From Mangifera indica (Eukaryota > Streptophyta > Magnoliopsida > Sapindales > Anacardiaceae): a DNA stretch of 64,000 nt. Where the stretch lies: contig NC_058145.1 of assembly GCF_011075055.1 (NCBI RefSeq), positions 9,979,894 through 10,043,893 on the forward strand, read 5' to 3'. Positions 12,340-22,369 of the stretch are shown piece by piece; the stretch's first letter is position 1; every line of letters starts with the position of its first letter. Under the pieces are notes generated by a model. That model was given only the letters and a program-made list of their open reading frames with translations, had not been told where the DNA came from and did not search any database. The translations under genes were made by a program, and so were the position numbers.

Positions 12340-12870
12340 TATTTTAGTTGCAAAAAATTTCATTTTGGTAACTATATAAGTAGTTACGAAATGTCAACAT
12401 TAATGAATATACTTTATAACTAATCATTTTCTTGTAAAAAAAATTATATTTTACATCTAAATTGATTTAGATGCTAATGATATTCATTTACATTTAATTT
12501 TTTTAAGTTGTTAATGACATTCATCTACAAATAATTTTTTTAATTACTAACAACATTTATTTGTATTTAATTTTTTTAGTTGTTGACAATGTCCATTTAC
12601 TTCTAATTTTTTTAGTTGCTAACATCATTTATTTGCATCTAATTTTTTTAGTTGCTAATAATATTGAATTACTATTTTAATTATAATTGGTAATTAAGAT
12701 ACTAGTTGTTAAAAACAGTTTTCAATAACTATTTAAAATTAGTTGTTGTATCTTTTCTTTGACAATGATGTTGTAACTATTATGCGACTAATTTATAATA
12801 GATGTTAAATATAATTTACAACTAAATCTGAATTTTCAGCAACTATTTACTTATATGTTAAATATTCATA
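12340..12870. mobile_element. CACTA-like subterminal region (tentative)
   Basis: Repeated words of the type TTAGTTGC, TAGTTGTT, GCAACTA and AACTATT in both orientations, including the 36-bp array at 12,472-12,670, resemble the subterminal repeats of plant CACTA (En/Spm-like) elements. No CACTA terminal inverted repeat or 3-bp target duplication was located, so the class is inferred. Confidence 0.35.
12472..12670. repeat. 36-bp tandem repeat, about 5.5 copies
   Basis: Copies start at 12,472, 12,508, 12,544, 12,580, 12,616 and 12,652, exactly 36 bp apart. Each reads roughly TTGYTAAYRAYATTYATTT followed by a variable 6-mer and AATTTTTTTAG. The constant length despite base divergence indicates an old tandem array. 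Confidence 0.85.
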
Positions 12871-12879
12871 AGTAGGTGA

Positions 12880-14764
12880 GAACCACAAAAGGAGGTTTTG
12901 GAGTTGTTGGAAGCCTTGCCACGTGAAGAATAACAATATTTTGCAGGTTAAGTAAGTATGGTGACCTATGTCAAGTTCATTTTGTTTTTAGCTTGTGTTA
13001 ATGTTGTAATGAATCCATTTTATGTTCTGGAAATCATGAATGAATATGAGCACGTTGGTTTAGTGATTTATTGAAGTACATAGTGAGAATTATGTGTTGA
13101 TTGTAAATGAGGTGAATCCATGTGGAACTTGTGAATATTTGGATATGTTATGCTAGCAACATGTTTAGGAGTGATACGTGCTTGTGTAGTATAATTAGGT
13201 ACCTAGAGATTGTTGTTGAATGGATAAAAACCATAGCAACTAATAGAATTTAAATTTTCTAGATGATAATGTACATATGTACATTCTATGATGTATACCC
13301 ATACATCCCCTAGGAAAAAGAATGGTAGCCATGACTCGATGTACACCTAGGAGCAATTAGTTTTAAGGGCACATATGGTTGAACATTATGTAGTGTATGT
13401 TTGTACATTGTCTTAGACGAGTGCACGGGTGAGAGGTAAAGGAGTACACACTCGTGACTAAGCTTTAGTGGTTAACAGATATTAGTTAATGCTAGAGAAG
13501 CCACTAGTCAGAATTGTTGATGTACACTTATGACATTTAAGGTGTACGCTCGTATATTAACAAGATTTAGGCACAAGAAGGAAGATTCTACCATGTTTGT
13601 ACAAGGAATTAAGAAATGGCAATTTTATTCTTGTATTGTGTTTTGTAATGGGGATAAGGTTTAAGAGGCCTTTTGGAGGTAAATATAGATAGTTAGCTAA
13701 TCAAACATTCTCAACTATGTAGAAAACAACATAAACTTTGACCAAAATAGATTTAGGTTGAATTCAAGAATGACAAGAATGATGATATGCATCAAGATAA
13801 CCATCAACTGTGTGCAAATATGATGTTATATGTGAAATAAATAAGGGTTAAAAAGTTAGCTAACTATGATATGCATCATACACTCGGTGCCAAGGTGCAT
13901 TAGCAACTCATTTTAGTTTAAAGGTGCATGGTAAGAGAGAGTTACACTAGTTAGTTAATCACGTGATCAATGAGATGCATCTTGTATGCATATGTAGTAG
14001 GGGCCATTTGAGAATGGTAATTAGTTAGCAATTTCATAATTATTCGTAGGTGGTAAGGGAAGGTATCAAGATTACTTAGCCCGAAGTCTGGCCAACAATG
14101 TGTGAGGTGCATTTAAATAGTAGACATATGAGATGTCATATACTTTCACAAGAAATTAGAAATGCCGAGATCAGTTTAGACATTAGTCATCTAGGGATGA
14201 CACCATGTATGTGTATAAGGGATAAGTATGCCATAACTGGAGGATAGGCAATATGAGTGCGGAAAAACAACTGAGAATAACCATGTTAAGAGTTTTAGAT
14301 GGAACATTATTCTTGTGATGTTGTGTGTAAGGTATTGAGTTTTTACTTACTTATAGAGTGTTTTTCACTCATGTGTTCATTGTTGTGGTTTTATAAGTAG
14401 ATGAGATGAACAGTGAGGCATGCAGGAAAGTAAGTGGTCAAGCTTAAGATATTGCATGAGGTGGAGGGGCATTTCTATCGTTTGTCTTATTTATTATATT
14501 TTGATGTGTTCGAATTATTGGTTTTGCCTTTATATATACTTGTATTGCGATTGGGGTTTTTCAAACACTATGAGATGTTTTGATTTTTTAATTATGTTAT
14601 GTTTATTTATATGATGAGGCTTTTTAGTTTAAATGATTTGGTTGCCCTTTCACATGCATACAATGTTAAGTAGTTAATATCATGCTTAAGTTCTATTGTG
14701 ATTAAAGAAAAATTTAAGTCTAGCACATCTCTTTGAGTCCATATATTAAAAGAGGGATGTTACA
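12880..14764 (-). mobile_element. LTR-like repeat of the TGTAACAYYCC family, minus orientation
   Basis: Read on the minus strand, the segment begins at 14,764 with TGTAACATCCCTC, as does the solo LTR at 24,660. Near 14,400-14,335 it contains the family word cluster (CACATGAGTGAAAAACACTC, then TAAGTAAGTAAAA). Blocks of ATGCAT/GTATAC/TGTACA words at 13.2-14.2 kb resemble blocks at 33.8-34.9 and 37.1-37.9 kb. The 3' end was not found. Confidence 0.45.
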
Positions 14765-14774
14765 ACTAAATGTA

Positions 14775-15010
14775 TATTACATCATTCTTTTTTCAATATC
14801 ATTCGAACAATGTTCATAATTCTTTCTCATAAATACTATACATAATATCATTTATAGAATATTGTACATACACATTGTCTAAGGGGCCGAGTTGACCAAT
14901 GATCAAAATAGACCCCTTTTATATAGGTAGAACCCATAAGAGAATGATCCACATTTCTACAAGTCGTGTCAGGCCCACATGTTTTGTGGGCCATGTTGGA
15001 GGTCTTAGAG
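14775..15010. repeat. Left copy of a ~240-bp direct repeat pair
   Basis: Shares with 16,690-16,925, in the same orientation, a TACATCAT start, 'CTCATAAATACTATACATAAT', 'AATATTGTAYATA', and a downstream 'GTGGG(C/T)CATGTTG' block. It is followed by AT-rich DNA and a (TA)n tract. Confidence 0.6.
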
Positions 15011-15214
15011 TTTGGCTTATGTAAAAAACTAAAAAATTAAAAAATAAATATATAATATGGTGGATTGACCCTCTAAAGGCTTGTGAAGACACTATCTAAA
15101 GGTTTTGGGCCTTGCCATATTACAGGTCGGCACAACAAGCTATATTGAATTAAGCTCGAAATAGTTTGACATAACCTATGATCATGTCTAGAATAAAAAC
15201 ATCAATTGCCACAT

Positions 15215-15218
15215 CATC

Positions 15219-15279
<61 letters not shown>
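15215..15279. repeat. (AT)n microsatellite
   Basis: About 60 bp of uninterrupted AT dinucleotides. No other content. Confidence 0.95.
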
Positions 15280-15283
<4 letters not shown>

Positions 15284-15539
15284 GGGTATATATTGGAAAG
15301 TAGATAGTATTATTTAAACGAAATAATCATACCTCAATGTTATTGTATTTTACATCCGTAATTTAGGGACAAGTCATATCAAATCTTTCACTATCAACCA
15401 GTTGCTTTGACACATATATGTTCAAATATTTCTGCTATAATAGTCATGTGAATGCATGGAAGAGTAAAAGAACATATAAATAATTCCATAAACAGTCACC
15501 AATGGCTGCGCAAATTAATTGATGGAAACCGATAATTAA

Positions 15540-15903
15540 AGGTCTTACGTTAGAAGAAGAAAGCTCAATATAGCCAGGTAAAACTTGGCGGCAGGGCGCC
15601 AGAAGGCAATTGCAATGGCGGCAAGTCATATCCTTGGCTGTACTCAACTCTCCGCCTGTCCATGCAAGGCCCTTCAATTGGAATATTTCGGTTGATAATA
15701 GAGTGTACATGCAATATCAACCATCGGCGAAACCTTGCAATATCAGCCTGTCATGAAGGCCTTGCATGAGAAGAAGAGAGTTCAATCTAGCCAAGAACAA
15801 TTTGCCGAGGCACTAAAAGAATAAATTTCTTAGATGCATCTGATTGTGTCGGCAAATCATCCTTGGCTGCACTGCTCTCTCCACCTCTCCATGACAGGCC
15901 TCA
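15540..15903 (-). repeat. Duplicated block with gene-like composition
   Basis: Two copies in the same orientation (15,540-15,675 and 15,751-15,903) are less AT-rich than their surroundings. Read on the minus strand both contain a GCATGGACAGG/TCATGGAGAGG start, 'GGAGAG', 'CAGCCAAGGAT', 'TTGCCG' and a 'GCTAGATTGA/GCTATATTGA' end. Copy 1 gives a short frame MDRRRVEYSQGYDLPPL... of 32 residues; copy 2 has stops. I do not recognise a family. With the TATA-like element just upstream this may be the relic of a small transcribed locus. Confidence 0.45.
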
Positions 15904-15965
15904 CGACATTGATTTCTCTTGATGTTTTATGAACCTAGCTATATGTCGCAGTGTGTGTTCTATGA

Positions 15966-15975
15966 GATATTTATA
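15966..15975 (-). promoter_or_regulatory. TATA-box candidate upstream of the duplicated block
   Basis: Minus-strand TATAAATATC, followed about 25-30 nt later by an ACACACACTGCGAC leader-like stretch and then the first ATGs of the block at 15.9 kb. The spacing suits a plant core promoter. No function can be assigned to the product. Confidence 0.4.
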
Positions 15976-15979
15976 GACT

Positions 15980-16689
15980 GAAAGAGAAAGAATGAAATGT
16001 GGAAATTAAATTCCCTGACAAATTTAGGCCATGGCTGGAAACTGCAAATGCATAATTTTCGTGTATCAGTGATACAAACTTTGTATATATGCCATGTACA
16101 GCCTCCTTTTCCATTACTGGTACAAAGAGGCAATGAAGTAGAAGAAATATTTGGCTGGAAATAGAGAATCGAATATAGAGAAGCGTGGCTGTATCATTTG
16201 AAGACCAAATATAGAAATAAATCCTATACACACAAGCTACCAAAGAAAGTAATTTATGAACAAATTCTCTGTTTCAATATACGCAAAAGGGAAGGAGTTT
16301 TTTCTTATTTATTTCCAAAACAAAATTTATAACAGTTACAAATTGTCCAATGTTACTGTATTTGGAGAATATATTAAATAATTAGAAATGAATCAATGGA
16401 TTGGGCATGACATTGTTCCACATTACTTGCTTGGATAATTATAATGTCATCAGACCTGGACCAAATATTTGCCTAGTGTAACATAACCTGTCTCAACCAT
16501 AAACCTATAAGATTCGAGACATGTTGTCAATGGAATTGGAAATTAGATAAATTTGTCAAGAAATTCATTGCCTAGATGAAACAACTAAAATTGTCATAGG
16601 TATTCGTAGTGCCATAACTTAATATTTGGTTTGTGGCTGTGGGTGAGAATTGCATAGGATGGTTTTAACCTTATAAATATATATATTAT
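15980..16689. other. Intergenic DNA upstream of the duplicated block
   Basis: A 90-codon minus-strand frame (15,971-16,243) overlaps the candidate TATA box and has no recognisable domain, so it is probably fortuitous. The remainder to 16,689 shows nothing gene-like. Confidence 0.4.
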
Positions 16690-16952
16690 TATCTATAATA
16701 CATCATCATTTCGAAATATCATTTAAATAGTATTTATCATTCTTGCTCATAAATACTATACATAATACTATTAATAAAATATTGTATATAGATGTGTATA
16801 AGGGATTGAGCAAACTCATTGCCTTGTCTAACCCCCTCTGAAGAGGCATGACTTGCAACCACGACCTATATTTTTGTCGGTTGTGCTAAACTTGTGGGTC
16901 ATGTTGAGACTTTAGGATTGAGCTTGTGGGCGGACTTGGTATCACCAACAAG

Positions 16953-16984
<32 letters not shown>
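16690..16984. repeat. Right copy of the ~240-bp direct repeat, ending at a poly-A tract
   Basis: Same word order as the copy at 14,775-15,010. A run of about 30 adenines (16,951-16,982) follows the 'ACTTGGTATCACCAACAAG' text. The pair brackets 1.7 kb holding the duplicated block and the TATA-like element. Confidence 0.6.
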
Positions 16985-16985
<1 letters not shown>

Positions 16986-17690
16986 ATAATAACAATAGTG
17001 TCCTAAGGATTAAGTGTGAATTTTGCAATATTCAAGGGTTTCCGAATACATTCACAATCTAACCATATTTTGCAAATATAAAAAATTATTTTACCATTCT
17101 ATCCACCTTATGAATCTCTAAATATAATAATAGCTATACTAAAATATATTATTTGCGTATAAGAACTTAACTCATGTTCATGTCCGAAGTTTATATTTCA
17201 ATATTAAAAATATTTACCAATCTGTATATCTTTGCTAAAAATATTGAGTAAAATTTGCTTTAATTAAAAACAACTATAATTTAATCAAGCATTTCACAAA
17301 AAATACATTTTGACGATACATATTTTTTTTAATCTTATGAATTTCTTTTACACATAAATTAACTAGTATCTCTCCTTTATCCGTTCCCATTACCCATATT
17401 ATAAATTAAGTCCTAATTCTCTATTTTATTCACAGTGTGCGAAGCCTTCCTAATGACTATGGGATTTTATCACAAACGACATCCTAATATATATCCATTG
17501 GTTATTCTTTCATATTTATTTATGAGAGAAATTAAATAAATTAGCCTAAATAATAGAGGCCTAAAAAAATTCTTCCCAAAGTTAAAGATTAAACAAAAAT
17601 ATCCCATTTAACTGCAAGGACCAAAATGCCCTTATATATAAACAAACAATTTTTTATTTCCCTATCCATTTTACCCCTAATTCATTGCTA
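16985..17690. other. AT-rich intergenic DNA, nothing recognised
   Basis: Stops in all frames, no repeat ends and no motif that I can name. Confidence 0.5.
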
Positions 17691-17924
17691 GAATTTAGAG
17701 GAAATCTTGAGGCTCCCACAGGTTCAACAATTGTTTAACTTCTTTAAAATTTTTCAACATTTTTCATGTTTTCTAGTGACAAAAATGATAAAGAAAGTTA
17801 GTATATCATTCCTACTCTTGTTTGAATCATTTTATTGTTAAAATTATTCTGATTTGATAAAAATTTTGAGTGTTTAGGGTTTCAATTTTAACAATGCATA
17901 AAATGTGTTTTTTTTAGGGTTATT

Positions 17925-18235
17925 GTCTTATAGGATGTGTTGATTCAATTTTTGTTGAAATTGGAGGTTAAAATGACGATTTTTAGTTGAAAGATAGATT
18001 GGTTTGGCTGAAGATCCACCCCAGGGGACCACGAGATTCCCTGTGGTGAATAAAATTTCCCCTGGGTTGGCAAGACACCATGTGGGAAGGGGGAAATACA
18101 ATTTTTGAAACAGTAAGAACCCAAGGGAGAACAAGGGAAACCCTGGGGGAAGGGTAATTATGAATAGTAACCCTGGGGGTGCTTCGGGAACCCGGGAGAA
18201 TTTGTTAGGTAGGGCAAAAATTAATTTTTTGAAAC
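17925..18235. repeat. G/C-run island with repeated CCCTGGGG words
   Basis: In an otherwise AT-rich neighbourhood this stretch holds clustered runs of G and C (CCACCCCAGGGG, CCCTGGGTT, CCCTGGGGGAAGGG, CCCTGGGGGTGC, AACCCGGGAG) in near-palindromic words. A 180-codon minus-strand frame (17,928-18,470) runs through it, with Pro/Phe/Leu-rich low-complexity content. I consider that frame a by-product of the repeats. Confidence 0.5.
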
Positions 18236-18354
18236 TATAAGATCTGTGGGAGATAAAAAAGTTGAGAAAGGGGCAAATAAAATTATAAAACTTGTTAGAG
18301 AGTAGAAAATATATAAGAGGAGAAATTGATATTTTTTCATCCATAGGGTTTGTT

Positions 18355-19470
18355 AATGTGTAGTTTTCGAATTTCAAGTCCGTTTTTCTTGTTCTAGGGT
18401 TCTTCAACTTGTAGCTTTCAGATTTCAGGTCTATTATTTTATTTTTGTGATTTCTAAAATTGTTTTTCAATATTTGTTATTTTAGAGTATTTCAACATGT
18501 AATTTTCAAATTTTTGATCGATTTTTTAATTTTTGTCATTTTAAGGTATTTTAATATGTAGTTTTCAAATTTCAAGTTTGTTTTTTGATATTTATCATGT
18601 TAAGGTTTTTCAATGTGTAATTTTTAAGTTTTAATTCAGTTTTCCAATTTTTCTCATTTTAGGTATTTTGACATATAATTTTCGAATTTTAGATCGATTT
18701 TTTGGTTTTTGCCACTTTAGAGTATTTCAATGTTTAATTTTCAAAATTCAAGTCCATTTTTGAAATTTTATCATTTTAGGATATTACGATATGTAATTTT
18801 TGAATTTTTGATCGATTTTTCAGTTTTTGTCATTATAACATATTTCAATGTGTAGTTTTCAAATTTTAGCTCCATTTTTTTATGTTTGTCATTTTAAGGT
18901 TTTTGGATATATAGTTTTCAAATTTTAGTTCAATTTTTTGATTATTTCATTTTAAGGTATTTCGATATATAATTTTTGAATTTTAGATCAATTTTTTTTG
19001 TTTTTATCATTCTAGAGTGTTTCAATGTTTAGTTTTCAAAAGTAAGGTCTATTTTTTGGTTTTTGTTATTTTAGGGTATTTCAACGTGTAGTTTTTGATT
19101 TCAAATCCGTTTTTTGATATTGTCCATTTTAAGGGTTACATATGTAGTTTTCAAATTTTAATTCAGTTTTTCTATTTTTTTCAATTCTAGGGTGTTTCTA
19201 CATGTAATTTTTGAATTTTCGATTGATTTTTGGTTTTTGTCATTTAAGGTATTTGAGTGTATAGTTTTTGAATTTCAGGTTTTTTTTTTTTTTATATTGT
19301 CATTTTAAGATTTTTATACGTGTAGTTTTAAATTTTAGTTCAGTTTTTTTGAGTTTTTTCAATTCTAGGGTATTTTGACATGTAATTTTTGAATTTCAGA
19401 TTAATTTTTCAATTTTTGTCATTCTAGAATATTTCAATTTGTACTTTTTGAATTTTAGGTTCTATTTTGT
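18355..19470. repeat. ~60-bp minisatellite, about 19 units, with 3-unit higher-order structure
   Basis: Each unit carries RTGTARTTTTYRAATTT, then a variable segment, then TTTTTGNTTTTTGTCATTTTA. Units begin near 18,358, 18,411, 18,497, 18,556, 18,616, 18,672, 18,732, 18,791, 18,850, 18,908, 18,965, 19,028, 19,085, 19,140, 19,200, 19,257, 19,319, 19,379 and 19,438. The variable segment has three types: P (AAGTCC-like), R (AATTCAGT-like) and Q (GATCGATT-like). They mostly follow the order P-R-Q, giving a super-period of about 178 bp. Confidence 0.85.
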
Positions 19471-19554
19471 CTCTGATTTTATATCTGTTTTTTTTATAAA
19501 ATTCTCATAAACTTTAAATTTTTTTTACAAGATATTTCTCATAAAAGAAAATGT

Positions 19555-19925
19555 GATGATAGTGAATGAAGAATCCCGGATGAGGCATGATACTTTCGAG
19601 CAAAGATTACTTGTTGTGTCCAACGAACTGCAATATCAAAGATTAAATCTACATTAACACCGGAGCAACTGCAATTGTTTGAGAGAGCATGTTTGGGGCA
19701 TCTTCTTTGATTACTAGATACCAGGTTCAGTGGAGTGTTGGTGCACTTATTTTTGCTATGATAGTTATATTAGGGCTTAGGTGGAAATGAGTTTTGGTTC
19801 AAGATTAATAGGATTGATGTGAGGTTCAACCTATTCAAGTTTGCACTTATGACTAGTCTATCATTCAGTCGAATCACTGCTATTTCATTTACCAATATCA
19901 ATGGAAAATTTTGGTAAAAAATCAA
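19555..19925 (+). pseudogene. Ulp1/MULE-type transposon relic with DUF1985-like segment
   Basis: Conceptual translation around 19,648-19,705 gives STLTPEQLQLFERACLGHLL, then stops, then VLVHLFLL. Around 19,791-19,866 it gives FWFKINRIDVRFNLFKFALM. A helix ending 'CLGHLL', followed by 'F.VN/KI.G..LRF....FAL.TGL', is the signature of the DUF1985 region found in plant transposon-borne Ulp1-type proteases and their host-derived relatives. Several in-frame stops show it is dead. No peptidase C48 catalytic region is visible. Minisatellites lie on both sides. Confidence 0.5.
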
Positions 19926-20049
19926 ACATTTATCATAAAAAATCTACAATAAACATTTACCAATATCAATATGCCTCCTCTAATTTTCTAACATTTATTA
20001 AACACCCCTATACGTTATTTAAAACAAAAATGTTAATTTCATATGTTGG

Positions 20050-20880
20050 TTAATATCCAAATGACCTTTATATTTTTTTAATATTTTTTTACTCCCTAAT
20101 ATTTTATATAATATCAGAATATACCCAATATTTTCATAACATATACGAATTTGATATTATTATAATATGAAAATGCCTCTCTTTGTCTGTGTATTTTATT
20201 TAATACTCTTATATTTTGTCTAGTTTTAAAATATCTCCTATATTTATCTAACATTTTATTTAACACTTTCAAATATTGTATTGTATCAAAATGTCTTTAT
20301 ATTTTATCAAAATATCTCTATATATTTATAATATTTCATTTAAAACTTTCATACATTGTTTAATATTAAAATATCCTCATATTTTTCTAACAATTTTTAA
20401 CCCCTATATTTATCTAAATTTTATTTAGCCCCCTCATATGTTGTCTTGTATCAAAATACCCCTATATTTTTCTAATATTTTATTTAAAACCTTCATATAT
20501 TGGTTAATATCAAAATGTCCTCCATATTCTAACATTTTATTTAATCTCCTATATTTATCTAACATGTTATTTAACACCCTTATATGTTATCTTGTATTAA
20601 AATGTCCCTATATTTTTTCAACATTTCATTTAAAACCTTCATACATTGTTTAAATCAAAATGCCCCCATATTTTTCTAACATTTCATTTAATCTTCTATA
20701 TTTATCTAACATTTTATTTAACACCTTTTATATATTGTCTTGTCTCAGAATACCCCAATATTTTTCTGACATTTCATTTAAAACCTTCATACTTTGTTTA
20801 ATATCAAAATACCCTCATATTTTTTTACCATTTCATTTAACCCCCTAATATATTACAAATATTCAAATGCCTTCTTTATA
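20050..20880. repeat. Minisatellite with ~147-bp higher-order unit
   Basis: A word cluster AAAATGYCCYCATATTTTTCTAAC, ATTTYATTTAAHACC, TTCATAYATTG recurs. Its starts near 20,308, 20,368, 20,452, 20,513, 20,600, 20,658, 20,749 and 20,806 alternate between spacings of about 58-61 and 84-91 bp, so the true period is 145-148 bp made of two unequal subunits. Copies before 20,300 are irregular. Two reading frames within it (71 and 62 codons) encode internal repeats and are by-products. Confidence 0.8.
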
Positions 20881-21520
20881 TAACATATGAACTTGACTTA
20901 ACAAATAAAATTAAGTTTTGAGTTAAGATTCATATAAATACCTTTTTCTCATGAATTGATTTGTTTCTATTCGAATTTAAAAATACAAATTTTTTTCTTT
21001 CCGAACAAACCTAACGGTATCAAATATTGAGTGAAAATGAAAGTGAGGATGAGAATTTGAATAATATGAGAAATGTATGAGAGTGAGGGTTTATATAAAA
21101 GTGGTGAAGGGTAGTTTTGATATTTTAAAAAAAAATTTAGGCATTTTTGCTTAAGAAATGGAAAATGGGGTATTTTTACTTAAATGGGGGTAAAATGGAG
21201 CATCTCCTTTAATTTCCCTATTTATTATTTTTTTAAACAATTAACAACTACTCAAAAAATTAGATTAAAAAATACAAGGGTTGTACAGTGTTTCAGAGTC
21301 AATTGATAATTGGACCATGAACTATTTAAATATATATTAAAAATAATATTTAAAATAATTCATCCTATTTAAACATTAAATAGTAAATTTGAATTATCAT
21401 TATCTCTATTGGATTTAGTTTGGTGGTAATTTTTGTTTACTTTTATTGAGAAGTATTGAGTGCGAATCTCAATACTCATCCCATGTGTTGGTCTCAAGTT
21501 TAAGTCACAATTTTTTATTA
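20881..21520. other. AT-rich DNA with a possible SINE-like tRNA motif
   Basis: Near 21,415-21,475 a TAGTTTGGTGG word and, about 45 bp later, GTGCGAATCTC resemble the A and B boxes of tRNA-derived SINEs. No 3' tail or target duplication was identified. Otherwise nothing is recognised. Confidence 0.3.
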
Positions 21521-21521
21521 G

Positions 21522-22369
21522 GCCAAAAGACTTGTTCCCACATAAGGTATAGTGAAACCTTAAAGTGACTCCCTCCAATTTTTTGAAAACTCAAACACTC
21601 ACTCATAAGCAAAATTTCATTAAAAAATTCAATTAAAGTTAAGGGTAAAACTGTTATTTAACAAAAATATTTTAAAAACATAAAATTCATTATATTTTCT
21701 CCTTTAAGTTTTAAAAACTAACAACTTCACCCCTACCTAAAGTTTTTAAACATTGAAAAGTAGCATTTTTCCTCTCCCAAACTTAGGGTTTTCTTTCTCC
21801 CACTCTAACCACCGACGACGACCCTTTCAACCCTAATCCATAAAGAAAAGTTTGATCATCTCTCCCTACGCCACAATATTGTATTTGTCTAGATTGGATG
21901 AATCCATGTGATTCATTGACCACACAAAGATTCAATGAGTGACTCTTCGTTTGGATGAAGACACGTTTAGAAGAAAATTGTCTTGATTTTTAGACCATTT
22001 TCATCGATTGGTGGTTGAAGGAGAGCAAGAGAGGCTAGGAGGGAGAGATAAGGTGGGAAGGAGGATGGCCAATGGTTGGAGATGGCGGATCGTCGCCAAA
22101 GGAAAGAAAAAAAATCCTAAGAGGAAATTGTTACTTTTCAAACTTTGAAAGAAAATTTTAGAGTGAAATTGTGAATTTCCAATTTGAGTGGGGGAAATAT
22201 GATAAAAGTTTAGTTTTTAAAATTTTTTGTTAAACAACGGTTTTACCCCTAATCATAACTCAGATTTTTAACAAAAATTATTTTATAGGTGGATATTTGA
22301 GTTTTTGAAAGTTGGAGGATAAAACTTTAGAGTTTCACTATACCTTGAGTGGGAATAAGTCTTTTGGCT
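21522..22369. mobile_element. Foldback (long terminal inverted repeat) element, 848 bp
   Basis: The outer ~270 bp on the left (from GCCAAAAGACTTGTTCCC and GGTATAGTGAAACYYTAAAG) reappear inverted on the right, ending at 22,369. Matching words continue inward (AACTCAAA, AATTTTTGTTAA, AGGGGTAAAACYGTTRTTTAAC, TTTTCAAAGTTT). The centre (about 21,800-22,090) is unique and less AT-rich. No transposase is present, so it is non-autonomous; long arms suggest a MULE-like or foldback MITE. Confidence 0.75.

Noticed and set aside
15971..16243. 90-codon minus-strand frame
   Set aside because: Overlaps the TATA-box candidate of the duplicated block, has no recognisable domain and no supporting context.
17928..18470. 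180-codon minus-strand open frame, the longest frame in the first 40 kb
   Set aside because: It runs through the G/C-run island and the start of the 60-bp minisatellite; the translation is low-complexity (Asn/Lys- then Pro/Phe/Leu-rich) with no domain, and no splice or promoter context.
18355..19470. Centromeric satellite, because of the ~178-bp super-period
   Set aside because: Single short array tied to a transposon relic, only about 1.1 kb long, with no megabase-type homogeneity visible.
20438..20848. Two plus-strand frames with internal hydrophobic repeats, at first sight a repetitive membrane protein
   Set aside because: The protein repeat mirrors the ~147-bp DNA repeat and the array's other frames are equally repetitive.
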